Shown here one piece after another: positions 14,569-26,006 of a DNA stretch of 64,000 bases. The position numbers and the translations under genes are program-made. The DNA lies in contig NC_133106.1 of assembly GCF_022965805.1 (NCBI RefSeq), forward strand, positions 34,399,913-34,463,912, given 5' to 3'. The DNA comes from Primulina eburnea (Eukaryota; Streptophyta; Magnoliopsida; Lamiales; Gesneriaceae). The first letter of the stretch is position 1. Every line of letters begins with the position of its first letter. The notes beneath the pieces are model-generated. The model was given only the letters and a program-made list of their open reading frames with translations. It ran no database searches and had not been told where the DNA came from.

Positions 14569-16598
14569 TCAGGCAACAGGGGTCTTTCGATTTGGGGAGA
14601 ACACATGCTGAATGAGGGACTCCTTGATAGACATGAGTTCAGGAAATTCTTGTTTCAGCTTGGAGGCATCAAGCTCGTTGTTACTCCTTGGGGCTACGAT
14701 CACCTTAGCCTGCTCCTCAAGGGTGAAGTTCTTCCAAGAGAAGTCAGGATCTATATAATCCCGATACATTTCTAGAATCTCGTTATGGCTGACCACTCCA
14801 GGATTAGTGAAGTTCCAGATCCCAGTGAGATTTCTCTTTGCCATCTCAATGGAAATGGGAAGCAGTTCGTCCAAGATTGTCATGGAGTTTGGGATGTTCA
14901 CAACCTTCTCATACCGAGTGATCTTCGTTATAAAATTACGTGGGTTAGAGAGATCGGATGATATGGGCATCCTAACTCGTAGTGTACAAACATTGTCGTA
15001 GTTCTTTAGCAAATCCTCGACCTGAAGAAACAACAAATCAGGATGCATATCATATATTAAATTTTCTCGCAACGTTGAACGCTATTAAAGTATATTGTTA
15101 ATGTAAAATATACCACATAACCATGAAATTACAAGAACCTTTTGAATTTGGCCGTTCATTATGTTAAGTTCATCAAAGGGGAGGAAGAGGTAAAAATTGA
15201 AAATAGAAGTTAAATTCTTATCAATTTATTATTATCTTTTTACAATTTGAGCAATACAAATCATAAGCCTTAAGCACCCACCCCAAAACATTCTAATGCA
15301 TCCCCATATATTAGTTCTTGACGCACTTAGAGAAAATAATTGCCTCAGACCTCAATCATGGTTTCTGCTTAAGATGAAAAGGATAGGACTAGAAGCTATA
15401 CAACATTGAGATAAATAACCATCTGCAGAATATTCATCCAAAATCAAAGAGAAGGCACCTTAATTCTTTGCCAAATAAAATCAAATCATGCAACCAGCAT
15501 TGGTAGCTAACTTCTTCTCTTGCTTTTAAGTAAAGGAATCAACATCGTTAATCAATAATCAGAATATCAGTGTAGAACACACTGAGTATCAACTACAACA
15601 CGCTTTTCGTGGGACTCAATCACCTGGGTTCACAATGCTAAATTTCCACAACCGCACACTTTTGATGTTGGGCAATGCCTCATCCGTGGTAGAATCTTCA
15701 TCTCAAAGAAAAACACTGAATTTACAATACCTTCGTATCTTCTAATAAAACAATCTTTTTCTTCCAATATTACATGATATGTAATCTAGATGCAGAACGA
15801 AGAAAAATATTATTCTAAGCCAAATTATTTTAAACAACCACTATTAGGATAAATGTCCAAGATCTATTGAGTTAAAAATACAGAATTTGTTACCTTATTT
15901 TAGATAACATACACCTATTTCTTAAAATAAACTAAGACACTTAAATGGACGAATCCAGCAACACAAGCATCTAATAGATTCGAATCAAAACTCAGCTTAC
16001 ACTAGCAGCCCGCATCAAGTCACCATAAAAAAAATCCGCTGGTTAGACCACATAACAATATAAACGAACAAAGATCCGCCTTCGAGATCAAGAAATCTCG
16101 AATATGCAACGAATTCACATATACATGACAAAATCAAAGGAAACCCACCATTGCTTTGGTCTTGGAGTAGAAGGATCCGATAAAGTTGGGCTTGTCCTCC
16201 TCCTTGAACCCGATACCGGACCCGAGTGGGTGCGCCTCATCATACTCGAAAATGCAACCGGTGGCATAATTAATGAGCACCAGATTGTTCTCTCTGCATA
16301 CATCAGCCAGCGTCAGCGTGCCGGCAACGTTCGTACGGATAGTCTCCACCTTATGGGACTCGCACCAGTCGACGTTGGGCCTGCCAGTGACACCAGCGGC
16401 GTTGAACACGTGTGTGGGTCGGACGGAGGCGATGTCGGACTGGAGTGAGGCCCGGTTCTCCAGCCTACCCGACCCGTAGGTGTACTGTATGCTCTGAGCT
16501 TCACAGAGCTTCCCAAGCAGGCCACCGATCCAACCGGAGCGCCCGTAGATCAGGAAGTTGAGAGGCTGAGCTGATGAGCCATTTGCAGTGGCGCCCAT
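14569..16598 (-). CDS. NRS/ER: UDP-4-keto-6-deoxyglucose 3,5-epimerase/4-reductase (rhamnose synthase NRS/ER)
   Basis: Converts UDP-4-keto-6-deoxy-D-glucose to UDP-L-rhamnose, using NADPH, in the cytosol. The product feeds pectin (RG-I/RG-II) and rhamnosylated flavonoids. Two exons on the minus strand, 16598-16149 and 15021-14569, separated by a 1,127-bp intron. The total is 903 nt, 300 aa, against about 301 for Arabidopsis NRS/ER. The Rossmann dinucleotide-binding motif is GRSGWIGGLLG (from about residue 19). The short-chain-dehydrogenase/epimerase YxxxK pair is Tyr144/Lys148 in FYSKTKAM. Exon 2 holds the strongly conserved RVRMPISSDLSNPRNFITKI, with WNFTNPGVVSHNEILEMY further on. The N-terminal dehydratase domain of the fused RHM enzymes is absent, so this is the stand-alone epimerase/reductase. 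It is intact and converges with the subtilase. Confidence 0.97.
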
Positions 16599-17110
16599 TG
16601 CGGAAAATAATGTGTGTGTCGCCTTTGTGAAAACCGATTGTGTGGAGTATTCCTAGTAAATTATGCAATATAAACAGTGAAATGAATGTGGGGAAATAAA
16701 TACACATGAATGCTATCTTTCTCTTTTTTTAAATTCCATAAATAGATATTTGTTTTACTACACACAACATCGAGATAGTTCCCGTCTCATACGAGTTTTT
16801 GTCTTTAATATTTAGCTTGGCTAGTTCCATTGGTTTGACTATTATAAGAATTTTGATTCACTTAATTTTGATTATTTTAATTAAGTTGTTAGGGAAAGTT
16901 GTGCAAAATTGGTATTTATTAGTAAATAGATTGTGGTATCCCTTGGAAAAGTAGAAAACGTTTGTTATTTTTAAGGGTGTAATAGGCATGACTGAGAATG
17001 GAATTGAAACCATACAATTCGCATGACAACTGATTTCAACTTAAATTTATTTTTTAAGCTATTTTCGGTGCGAGTCACGAAATCAAATTAATTAATTTTT
17101 ATTTGATGTT
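16599..17110. other. NRS/ER upstream region
   Basis: Promoter side of the minus-strand NRS/ER gene. An AT-rich TATA-like stretch lies about 100 bp upstream of the start codon (near 16695-16705 on the complement), but it is not a strong match. Beyond that the sequence is AT-rich spacer with no gene, up to the first MITE of the transposon island. Confidence 0.4.
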
Positions 17111-17311
17111 ATATATTATTAATAGGTCTCTTGTGAGACGGTCTTATGAATCTTTATTTGTGAGACGAGTCAACCATACCGATATTCAGAATAAAAAGTA
17201 ATACTCTTAGCATAAAAAATAATATTTTTTATGGATAACCCAAATAAGAGATCTGTCTCACAAAATACGACATGTGAGACCGTCTCACACAAATTTTTGC
17301 CATATATTATT
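17111..17311 (-). mobile_element. MULE-type MITE, copy B
   Basis: Element of about 181 bp (17121-17301), flanked by the direct repeat ATATATTATT (17111-17120 and 17302-17311). Ten bases match, so the 9-bp duplication can be placed in two registers. It is on the minus strand and ends with CACACAAATTTTTGCC on the plus strand, the complement of the family's 5' end. It keeps the palindromic GTGAGACSGTCTCAC core at the right end. Confidence 0.85.
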
Positions 17312-18050
17312 ATGAATATTTAAATTTGAAAAAGGATACCTTATTAACTTTTTGTCCATAAATTATTAGCAATAATTATTCTTAATAATAATAATAACAA
17401 TAATAAAGATATTCATTGTTAGTGCGTAGGTGGTGACATGCGAGTTGAGGGTTTTAGTCGGATATTATTAAATAAAATTAATAATTTTAATTTGTATGTC
17501 AGTGAAAAAGATTGAAAATATGTTAATATATATTTTAATCGATTATTATTTTTATGCACCCAAAGAATATCGTGTGTAATAGTTTAATAATAGGCACGTA
17601 AAATAGGAAATCGGGCCAGCTCGATGAATAAATTTAAATAATCCTATGTTGGTCTTTGTTGTTGCATTTTTTGGGTTTTCTTATAATGAGCATCGGATCT
17701 CGCGTATTGAATGTATATATTATTTTGCATAAATTTAAAATATTTGTTTTCTTAAATATTTTAATAGTATATATTAAATTTAGTCAATACAGGGATAGTT
17801 TTTGGGACATGGTTTTTTTTTTTTCAATTTTTATATTTTAAAAACCCACAAATTAGGGCTATATTAGTAATTATAAAACAAATCTTCACCAAAAAATAGT
17901 TATTATAGTCCTCGCTTATGTATTAAAAAGTATCTCACTCATGGGATAGTGTTAAAATTAATAAGTATGAGTGTTTAAATAATTAATTAAAATTATTGAT
18001 ATAATGAATATGTTTACTTATTATATAAAAAAATTTGTATCATTTGAGAT
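17312..18050. other. AT-rich spacer
   Basis: No gene and no repeat that I could bound. The open frame at 17656-17841 is compositional noise (F, I, L and Y codons from AT-rich DNA). Confidence 0.6.
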
Positions 18051-18253
18051 TATATTCAAGGCAAAAATTTGTGTGAGACGGTCTCACAGGTCGTATTTGT
18101 GAGACGGATCTCTTATTTTGGTCACCCATGAAAAATATTACTTTTTATGCTACGAGTATTACTTTTTATTGTGAATATGAGTAGGGTCGACCCGTCTCAC
18201 ATATTATGATCCGTGAGACGGTCTCACATACATAAAACTCACTCTATATTCAA
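18051..18253 (+). mobile_element. MULE-type MITE, copy C
   Basis: Element 18060-18244 (185 bp), bounded by perfect 9-bp direct repeats TATATTCAA (18051-18059 and 18245-18253). It starts GGCAAAAATTTGTGTGAGAC. The palindrome GTGAGACGGTCTCAC lies near both ends. The middle has two inverted blocks reading ...ATTACTTTTTATGC and ...ATTACTTTTTATTG. No coding capacity. Confidence 0.9.
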
Positions 18254-18497
18254 ATAAAGATAACAATCGTATCATCAAATTAAATTATTTATCATTTCAT
18301 TTGATATATTGATTGAGTGGAAATATTACTAATAAAAAACTCTGAAAAGATATTAAAAATAACATATTATTTGTCTATCAAAATTAAAGATTAAATAAAT
18401 ATTTTTCAAAAATTTTAAAAATTCATTTATTAGATGAAAATTTTAATTATTTTTTGAAAAATTTAAAAATATTTATGTTAAAGTTCTAATTAAATAA

Positions 18498-18498
<1 letters not shown>

Positions 18499-18531
<33 letters not shown>
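18499..18531. repeat. (TAA)n microsatellite
   Basis: About eleven AAT/TAA units just upstream of the plus-strand TRIM array. A simple-sequence repeat in spacer DNA. Confidence 0.9.
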
Positions 18532-18546
18532 TCGATATATGAAAAT

Positions 18547-19171
18547 CAATATGTTAAATGTCCCACATCGGTTAGATAATTAACCTTTGAGTGACATATA
18601 TTGGCTTGGACAATCCTCCCCCCTTGAGCTAGCTTTTGGGGTTGAGTTAGGTCCAAGTTCCAATCTTAACATGGTATCAGAGCCCGGGTTTCACCGTTAT
18701 GTGTTGGACTGCCTATAATTAGGCCACCGTTCTGCCCATTATTGGGTCATTTGTAAACTCCACGCTCCGGATGTTCATTCCTGGGCGTGAGAGGGGTGTG
18801 TTAAATGTCCCACATCGGTTGGATAATTAACCTTTGAGTGGTATATATGGTCTTGGGCAATCCTCCCCTCTTGAGCTAGCTTTTGGGGTTGAGTTAGGTC
18901 CAAGTTCCAATCTTAACATGGTATCAGAGCCCGGGTTTCACCGTTATGTGTTGGACTGCCTATAATTAGGCCACCCGTTCTGCCCATTATTGGGTCATTT
19001 GTAAACTCCACGCTCCAGATGTTCATTCCTGGGCGTGAGAGGGGTGTGTTAAATGTCCCACATCGGTTGGATAATTAACCTTTGAGTGGTATATATGGTC
19101 TTGGGCAATCCTCCCCTCTTGAGCTAGCTTTTGGGGTTGAGTTAGGTCCAAGTTCCAATCTTAACACAATA
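18547..19171 (+). mobile_element. TRIM retrotransposon array, three LTRs (plus strand)
   Basis: LTR-internal-LTR-internal-LTR: LTRs at 18552-18671, 18799-18918 and 19047-19166, each exactly 120 bp, starting TGTTAAATGTCCCACATCGG and ending TCTTAACA. Each internal segment (18672-18798 and 18919-19046) begins with the tRNA-Met primer site TGGTATCAGAGC directly after the LTR and ends in the purine tract GAGAGGGGTG. The whole array is flanked by the 5-bp direct repeat CAATA (18547-18551 and 19167-19171). LTR2 and LTR3 look identical, while LTR1 differs from them at several bases. It has no coding sequence, so it must be mobilised in trans by an autonomous partner, probably copia-like. Confidence 0.95.
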
Positions 19172-19474
19172 TATTAAAAATTCACAATTGCATTCTTCAC
19201 TGAAAAGTGGAAAACATAATAGTATATACAAATTTTATAGTTTATTTAATATTTTAGAATGTCTGTAGAACTAAATATATAAAAATAACTCAAAAACAAA
19301 AATTGCGATCCAAATTAAATAAATGATACAACCAATGTAAAAATCACCACTTTTTAAAAAATACACTTCATTTCTCTTTTTTTAAGTCTAAAATGCCTAA
19401 TATTCTCAAATGATTTTTTAAAATATTGATTTAACATACAATGTCTTTTATATATATACATATATATATCTATA

Positions 19475-19906
19475 TCTATACTATTATAAATATATGAGTT
19501 TGAATTGTGAATTTACTTGGTTACCCTTTTCCAACTATTACTTAATTAATGTCTTATTTATTTATTTAGGTGACTTTTCAATTTTCTTATCTAATTACCT
19601 AATTTGTTTAATTAATACATTTTATTTTATGATTACCCTTTTCCAAGTATTACTTAATTAATGTCTTATTTATTTATTTAGGTGACTTTTCAATTTTCTT
19701 ATCTAATTACCTAATTTGTTTAATTAATACATTTTATTTTACTATGCATTATTTGACATCAATACATTTTCTAAGCTTCATAATAAAAAATGGTTTGAAC
19801 TTAATTTTTTTAAATTTCAAGTTACATGAATATATAAATTTTTGGTTAGCTGTTCGGATTTAATATTTAAAATTTCAAGTTAAAAAACATATATGTTTTA
19901 TATCTA
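19475..19906 (+). repeat. Duplicated Helitron 5' segment (432 bp)
   Basis: This segment repeats nearly base for base from 19907 onward. Both copies begin TCTATACTATTATAAATAT and run through the same roughly 105-bp subrepeat pair. The first copy breaks off after ...ATATGTTTTATA, exactly where a second 5' terminus starts. The second copy continues (ATACCTAAAAATAG...) into the long repeat array. This is a head-to-tail partial duplication of the element's left end. Confidence 0.85.
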
Positions 19907-20000
19907 TCTATACTATTATAAATATATGAGTTTGAATTGTGAATTTACTTGGTTACCCTTTTCCAACTATTACTTAATTAATGTCTTATTTATTTATTTA

Positions 20001-23000
20001 GGTGACTTTTCAATTTTCTTATCTAATTACCTAATTTGTTTAATTCATACATTTTATTTTATGATTATCCTTTTCCAAGTATTACTTAATTAATGTCTTA
20101 TTTATTTATTTAGGTGACTTTTCAATTTTCTTATCTAATTACCTAATTTGTTTAATTAATACATTTTATTTTACTATGCATTATTTGACATCAATACATT
20201 TTCTAAGCTTCATAATAAAAAATGGTTTGAACTTAATTTTTTTAAATTTCAAGTTACATGAATATATAAATTTTTGGTTAGCTGTTCGGATTTAATATTT
20301 AAAATTTCAAGTTAAAAAACATATATGTTTTATACCTAAAAATAGTTCAAACTTTATTTTTTAAACTTCAAGTTAAATGAACATATATATAAATTTATGG
20401 TTATTATTTTTTAAACCTACAATAAGTTTTTCTATTTTTAATATATTTTCTATGTTTTATAACCAAAAATCATAAGGACTTAATTTTTTAAACTTCAAGT
20501 TACATGAACATATAAATTTTTTGTTAGATTTTTTGTTAGCTGTTCAGACTTAATTTTTCAAACTTCAAATTAAATAAACATATATGTTTTATAACCAAAA
20601 ATAATTTAAAATGTATTTATTAAACTTCAAGTTAAATAAACATATAAATTTGTGGTTAGTATTTTTTAAACCTATAATATATTTTCTATTTTTTTTAACA
20701 AAAAATGATTCATACTTAACTTTTTTAGCTTAAAGTTAAATGAATATATAAATATGTCATTATCTCATTTATATTTATCTATAACACTCATCCATACATT
20801 TTTAGTGATCTAATATTTGATTTGCATATGGTTTCGATATATAAATTTAGCTTAAATAAATATTTGTAGATGTTGGTGCTTTATTGTTTTTGAAATAATT
20901 GTGAGGACATCACGATGTGAATAATTTTAGTTTTTTATTTTTTGTAATAATAATAATAATGTATTGTGATTTCACCGACTTATTAAAATGAACATACTCA
21001 TATAATATTGCTCTAACGTTTATTGATTTGATTGATTTATATACGATTAATGAATATTTTTATTTTTTAAAATTTAAGTTAAATGAACATATTAATTTTA
21101 GGTGACTTTTCAATTTTCTTATCTAATTACCTAATTTGTTTAATTAATACATTTTATTTTATGATTACCCTTTTCCAAGTATTACTTAATTAATGTCTTA
21201 TTTATTTATTTAGGTGACTTTTCAATTTTCTTATTTAATTACCTAATTTGTTTAATTAATACATTTTATTTTACTATGCATTATTTGACATCAATACATT
21301 TTCTAAGCTTCATAATAAAAAATGGTTTGAACTTAATTTTTTTAAATTTCAAGTTACATGAATATATAAATTTTTGGTTAGCTGTTCGGATTTAATATTT
21401 AAAATTTCAAGTTAAAAAACATATATGTTTTATACCTAAAAATAGTTCAAACTTTATTTTTTAAACTTCAAGTTAAATGAACATATATATAAATTTATGG
21501 TTATTATTTTTTAAACCTACAATAAGTTTTTCTATTTTTAATATATTTTCTATGTTTTATAACCAAAAATCATAAGGACTTAATTTTTTAAACTTCAAGT
21601 TACATGAACATATAAATTTTTTGTTAGATTTTTTGTTAGCTGTTCAGACTTAATTTTTCAAACTTCAAATTAAATAAACATATATGTTTTATAACCAAAA
21701 ATAATTTAAAATGTATTTATTAAACTTCAAGTTAAATAAACATATAAATTTGTGGTTAGTATTTTTTAAACCTATAATATATTTTCTATTTTTTTTAACA
21801 AAAAATGATTCATACTTAACTTTTTTAGCTTAAAGTTAAATGAATATATAAATATGTCATTATCTCATTTATATTTATCTATAACACTCATCCATACATT
21901 TTTAGTGATCTAATATTTGATTTGCATATGGTTTCGATATATAAATTTAGCTTAAATAAATATTTGTAGATGTTGGTGCTTTATTGTTTTTGAAATAATT
22001 GTGAGGACATCACGATGTGAATAATTTTAGTTTTTTATTTTTTGTAATAATAATAATAATGTATTGTGATTTCACCGACTTATTAAAATGAACATACTCA
22101 TATAATATTGCTCTAACGTTTATTGATTTGATTGATTTATATACGATTAATGTATATTTTTATTTTTTAAAATTTAAGTTAAATGAACATATTAATTTTA
22201 GGTGACTTTTCAATTTTCTTATCTAATTACCTAATTTGTTTAATTAATACATTTTATTTTATGATTACCCTTTTCCAAGTATTACTTAATTAATGTCTTA
22301 TTTATTTATTTAGGTGACTTTTCAATTTTCTTATTTAATTACCTAATTTGTTTAATTAATACATTTTATTTTACTATGCATTATTTGACATCAATACATT
22401 TTCTAAGCTTCATAATAAAAAATGGTTTGAACTTAATTTTTTTAAATTTCAAGTTACATGAATATATAAATTTTTGGTTAGCTGTTCGGATTTAATATTT
22501 AAAATTTCAAGTTAAAAAACATATATGTTTTATACCTAAAAATAGTTCAAACTTTATTTTTTAAACTTCAAGTTAAATGAACATATATATAAATTTATGG
22601 TTATTATTTTTTAAACCTACAATAAGTTTTTCTATTTTTAATATATTTTCTATGTTTTATAACCAAAAATCATAAGGACTTAATTTTTTAAACTTCAAGT
22701 TACATGAACATATAAATTTTTTGTTAGATTTTTTGTTAGCTGTTCAGACTTAATTTTTCAAACTTCAAATTAAATAAACATATATGTTTTATAACCAAAA
22801 ATAATTTAAAATGTATTTATTAAACTTCAAGTTAAATAAACATATAAATTTGTGGTTAGTATTTTTTAAACCTATAATATATTTTCTATTTTTTTTAACA
22901 AAAAATGATTCATACTTAACCTTTTTAGCTTAAAGTTAAATGAATATATAAATATGTCATTATCTCATTTATATTTATCTATAACACTCATCCATACATT

Positions 23001-23299
23001 TTTAGTGATCTAATATTTGATTTGCATATGGTTTCGATATATAAATTTAGCTTAAATAAATATTTGTAGATGTTGGTGCTTTATTGTTTTTGAAATAATT
23101 GTGAGGACATCACGATGTGAATAATTTTAGTTTTTTATTTTTTGTAATAATAATAATAATGTATTGTGATTTCACCGACTTATTAAAATGAACATACTCA
23201 TATAATATTGCTCTAACGTTTATTGATTTGATTGATTTATATACGATTAATGTATATTTTTATTTTTTAAAATTTAAGTTAAATGAACATATTAATTTT
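20001..23299 (+). repeat. Three tandem copies of a 1,100-bp unit
   Basis: Copies begin at 20001, 21101 and 22201, each with GGTGACTTTTCAATTTTCTT, giving an exact 1,100-bp period. The third ends at about 23299, where ATTAATTTTT runs into different sequence. Copies 2 and 3 differ at only about one position that I noticed (near 22921). Copy 1 differs from them at a handful, for example near 20047, 20068 and 21053. Each copy contains two roughly 105-bp subrepeats at its left end and a (TAA)n run near its right end. AT content is very high and there is no open frame. Near identity implies recent duplication, or an assembly effect. Confidence 0.93.
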
Positions 23300-23995
23300 T
23301 ACTCAGAGGTTCAAACTTAATTTTTTAAACTTCAAGATAAATAAAGTTAATTTATTTAATTAATAGATTGATACATCATTATGCCTTATTTTCCCTATTA
23401 TTAGTTAATAATTGATATATTTTTAATTTTATTTAGTTTATTTATTTATTTAATTGATACATAACGTTAACTATGCATTATTTCAAATAAAAATTTGAAT
23501 GCTATTAATATTTCTTACATATTTTTTTATTATGCATTCTTTCACATGAAAAAGTAGGCTATTATTAATATTTTTTAAAGGTATATTTTCTATGTTTCAT
23601 AACAAAAAATAGCTCAAACTTAATTTTTTAAACTTCAAGCCAAATAAACATATACGTTTTATAAGCAAAAATGGTTTGAATTGTATTTTTTAAACTTCAA
23701 GTTAAATGAACATATAGATTTGTGGTTAGTGGTTCAGAGAATAAAATATAAATCAAACAAAGAGAAGAATTTTGTTTTCTGTTATATATTTTATTTATTC
23801 AAAAATGAGCCTAATATACATATGAAAAAAAACCATAAAAATAGCAACAATATTTGACCACTAAACCATGAAATAACAAATATGCTAAGATAATTATTTT
23901 CTGTAATACTTTGTTAATAGTAAACAATGACTAACAGACTTTATTTGACAAGTCAGATAACTAAGTACTTCGACAAACCTTTAACAATTCAATAA

Positions 23996-25344
23996 TATCT
24001 CCCTTAAACCGATAAGGTAAACATCGGCTTAATAAGAACATCATCCCTCAAATTTGTTTTGTAGTATGGTAATACCAAGTAGCTCCCTTAGTTTATGAAA
24101 TGCAGACAGTTTCAGGGACTTGGCAAACATGTCAGCTACTTGGTTTTCACTTTTGCAATAGATGAGATCAATTGTTTCATTCTTTGTGAAGTCACTTAAA
24201 ATTGATATTTCACATCAATGAGCTTGCTTCTTCCATGGAGGACTAGATTCTTTGATAGTTTTATGACTGAACTATTATCATAATAAATTGCAAAAAGATC
24301 ATGATTCTTGAATTTAAGCTCTTCAAGAATTTTTCTCAACCAAATAGCTTGACATGCACGTGAAGTTGATGCAACAAATTTAGCTTCAATGTTGATAAAG
24401 TAACAATTGATTGTTTCTTCGAAGTGCATGGAACAACCGCTTGATCTAAGAAAAAAATCATATCCTTAAGTTCTTTTTCTATCATCTCGATCTCCTTCAA
24501 ATCTGATTGTTCTCCTTTCTTATAGTAGAGACCAAGTTCTTGTGTTCGTTGTCGGCATCATAAAATCCTCTTAACAACTTAAAAATGCATTTCTGTAGGA
24601 TTCTCAATGTATCTGCTTATGAGACTGAAAGAATACATAATATCCGACATTGTTGCTGTCAAATACATTAAGCTTCTAACAATTTACTTGTAATATGTGT
24701 TGTCAATCTTCTTTCCTTCACAAATTTTTGTTATCTTCAAACCATAGTCTACGGGAGTACTTGCATAATTACACTTCTTCGTATTAAATCTGCACAAAAC
24801 TTTTTGAAAACGTTTCTTTTGTGAAATAAAAATCTCATAAGTAGATTGAACTACTTCATACCAAGAAAATGATGCATCTTGCCAAGATCCTACATATCAA
24901 ACTCAACCATCATGGACTTCTTAAATTTTCTAAACATGACACTATCATTTTCAGAGAATATAAGATCATTAACATATAAACAAACAGTGAGATTTTTCCT
25001 TCATCTTCAATTTTGTACAAAGTTTATAATCATATGAACTTTTTTGAAAACATACCTTAAAAAATAAGTCTCAATTCGACTATACTAAGCTCGTGGAACT
25101 TGCTTTAACCCATACAAAGTTTTTTTCAATTTATACACTTTATGCTCATTTTCAACTTAATATAACAAGGAGCTTGATGGATACATATATGTTCTTCCAA
25201 GTCTCCATGTAAAAACGTCGATTTCACAGCCAAATAGAAGATATACCATGAATATTGCGCTATTAAGTCAATTACCAATAATACCGAAAGTTTTAATAGG
25301 TATTCATTCACCCCCTCTAAACATCTAGCCGGTCCTAACAACAT
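23996..25344 (-). pseudogene. Decayed Ty1/copia pol (reverse transcriptase and RNase H)
   Basis: Minus-strand remnant of a copia-type polyprotein, broken by many frameshifts and stops. From 25344 downward it shows a reverse-transcriptase block (FLHGDLEE at about 25190-25215, then a KLKKTLYGLKQ-like stretch near 25090-25135). A mid-pol SRYIENPTEMH-like piece is near 24580-24640. The RNase H end (24429-24196) has ACQAIWLRKILEEL and HGRSKLIDVKYQF. It trails into a VADMFAKSL-like C-terminus near 24120. No LTRs were recognised around it, and gag and integrase are missing. It lies inside the Helitron, either captured or inserted before both decayed. It is not functional. Confidence 0.85.
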
Positions 25345-25925
25345 ATGAGATTGAGTACATGCTGATAGTCATAGACTAAAAAACGAAAGCTAGCGAAATC
25401 CATCATTCATTGTTGCAATTGCAATTATTAAATAACAAAAGGACACTTGGTTATTGTATGTTGTTGAATTAGTTAAATATAATTTGACATAACATATTGA
25501 TAAAATAATGAATTCCTTCAAAATCATTGCTTAAGAATTGATATGTGCATTAACCGATATTTGAACAGTCGTTTTTTAATTATTTTAATTTAAATTATTT
25601 AAATTGTGTTTGTTTCATCCTTTTATTTTAATTTCAATTTAGTTTATTAATTTATTCAAGTTTTTGTTCAAGTTAATTAAAGAATTGTTTTTAATGTTGA
25701 TTTGTAATATATCAAGTTTTTTCGGACGATATCCGTACATGTTATTAAAGCTTGACATGTACACAGAAATAACGAACAAAATTACATAACGAAAAGTAAA
25801 TTATTTAAAATAAACATGTGAAAACATGTAAATTTAATATATGTAATTAATATGAATTTATAAAAAATATAAATTTCAATTTTATTTATTATATCAACTA
25901 ATTTTATCTCAAATAAAATCGTTTC

Positions 25926-25953
25926 CACGTGCATCGCACGTGCACTGTTCTAG
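25926..25953 (+). other. Helitron 3' terminal hairpin and CTAG end
   Basis: Seven-base stem CACGTGC/GCACGTG with a 3-nt loop, then seven bases, then CTAG and the host T at 25954. It is the clearest Helitron terminus in the window. The following (TA)n run (about 25955-26006) is a typical AT-rich target. Confidence 0.85.
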
Positions 25954-25971
25954 TATACATATATATATATG

Positions 25972-26006
<35 letters not shown>

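Larger units (their letters stand above)
19475..25953 (+). mobile_element. Helitron, about 6.5 kb, with internal tandem repeats
   Basis: The 5' end is A|TCTATACTATTATAAATAT at 19475. The 3' end is CTAG at 25950-25953 followed by host T, preceded by a perfect 7-bp hairpin CACGTGC-ATC-GCACGTG (25926-25942) and a 7-nt spacer. The TC start, hairpin, CTAG end and A/T insertion site are the Helitron signature. No Rep/helicase coding is visible, so it is non-autonomous. It holds a duplicated 5' end (19907), three 1,100-bp repeats, and a decayed copia pol on the opposite strand. The 5' boundary is less sure than the 3' one, and nesting of several elements is possible. Confidence 0.75.

Noticed and set aside
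18552..19166. A Cassandra-type element (TRIM with 5S rRNA in the LTR)
   Set aside because: The LTR lacks the 5S rRNA-like sequence that defines Cassandra; only the general TRIM layout fits.
20001..23299. Centromeric satellite array
   Set aside because: Only three copies, inside a bounded mobile element and between ordinary genes; the period is far from usual plant centromere monomers.
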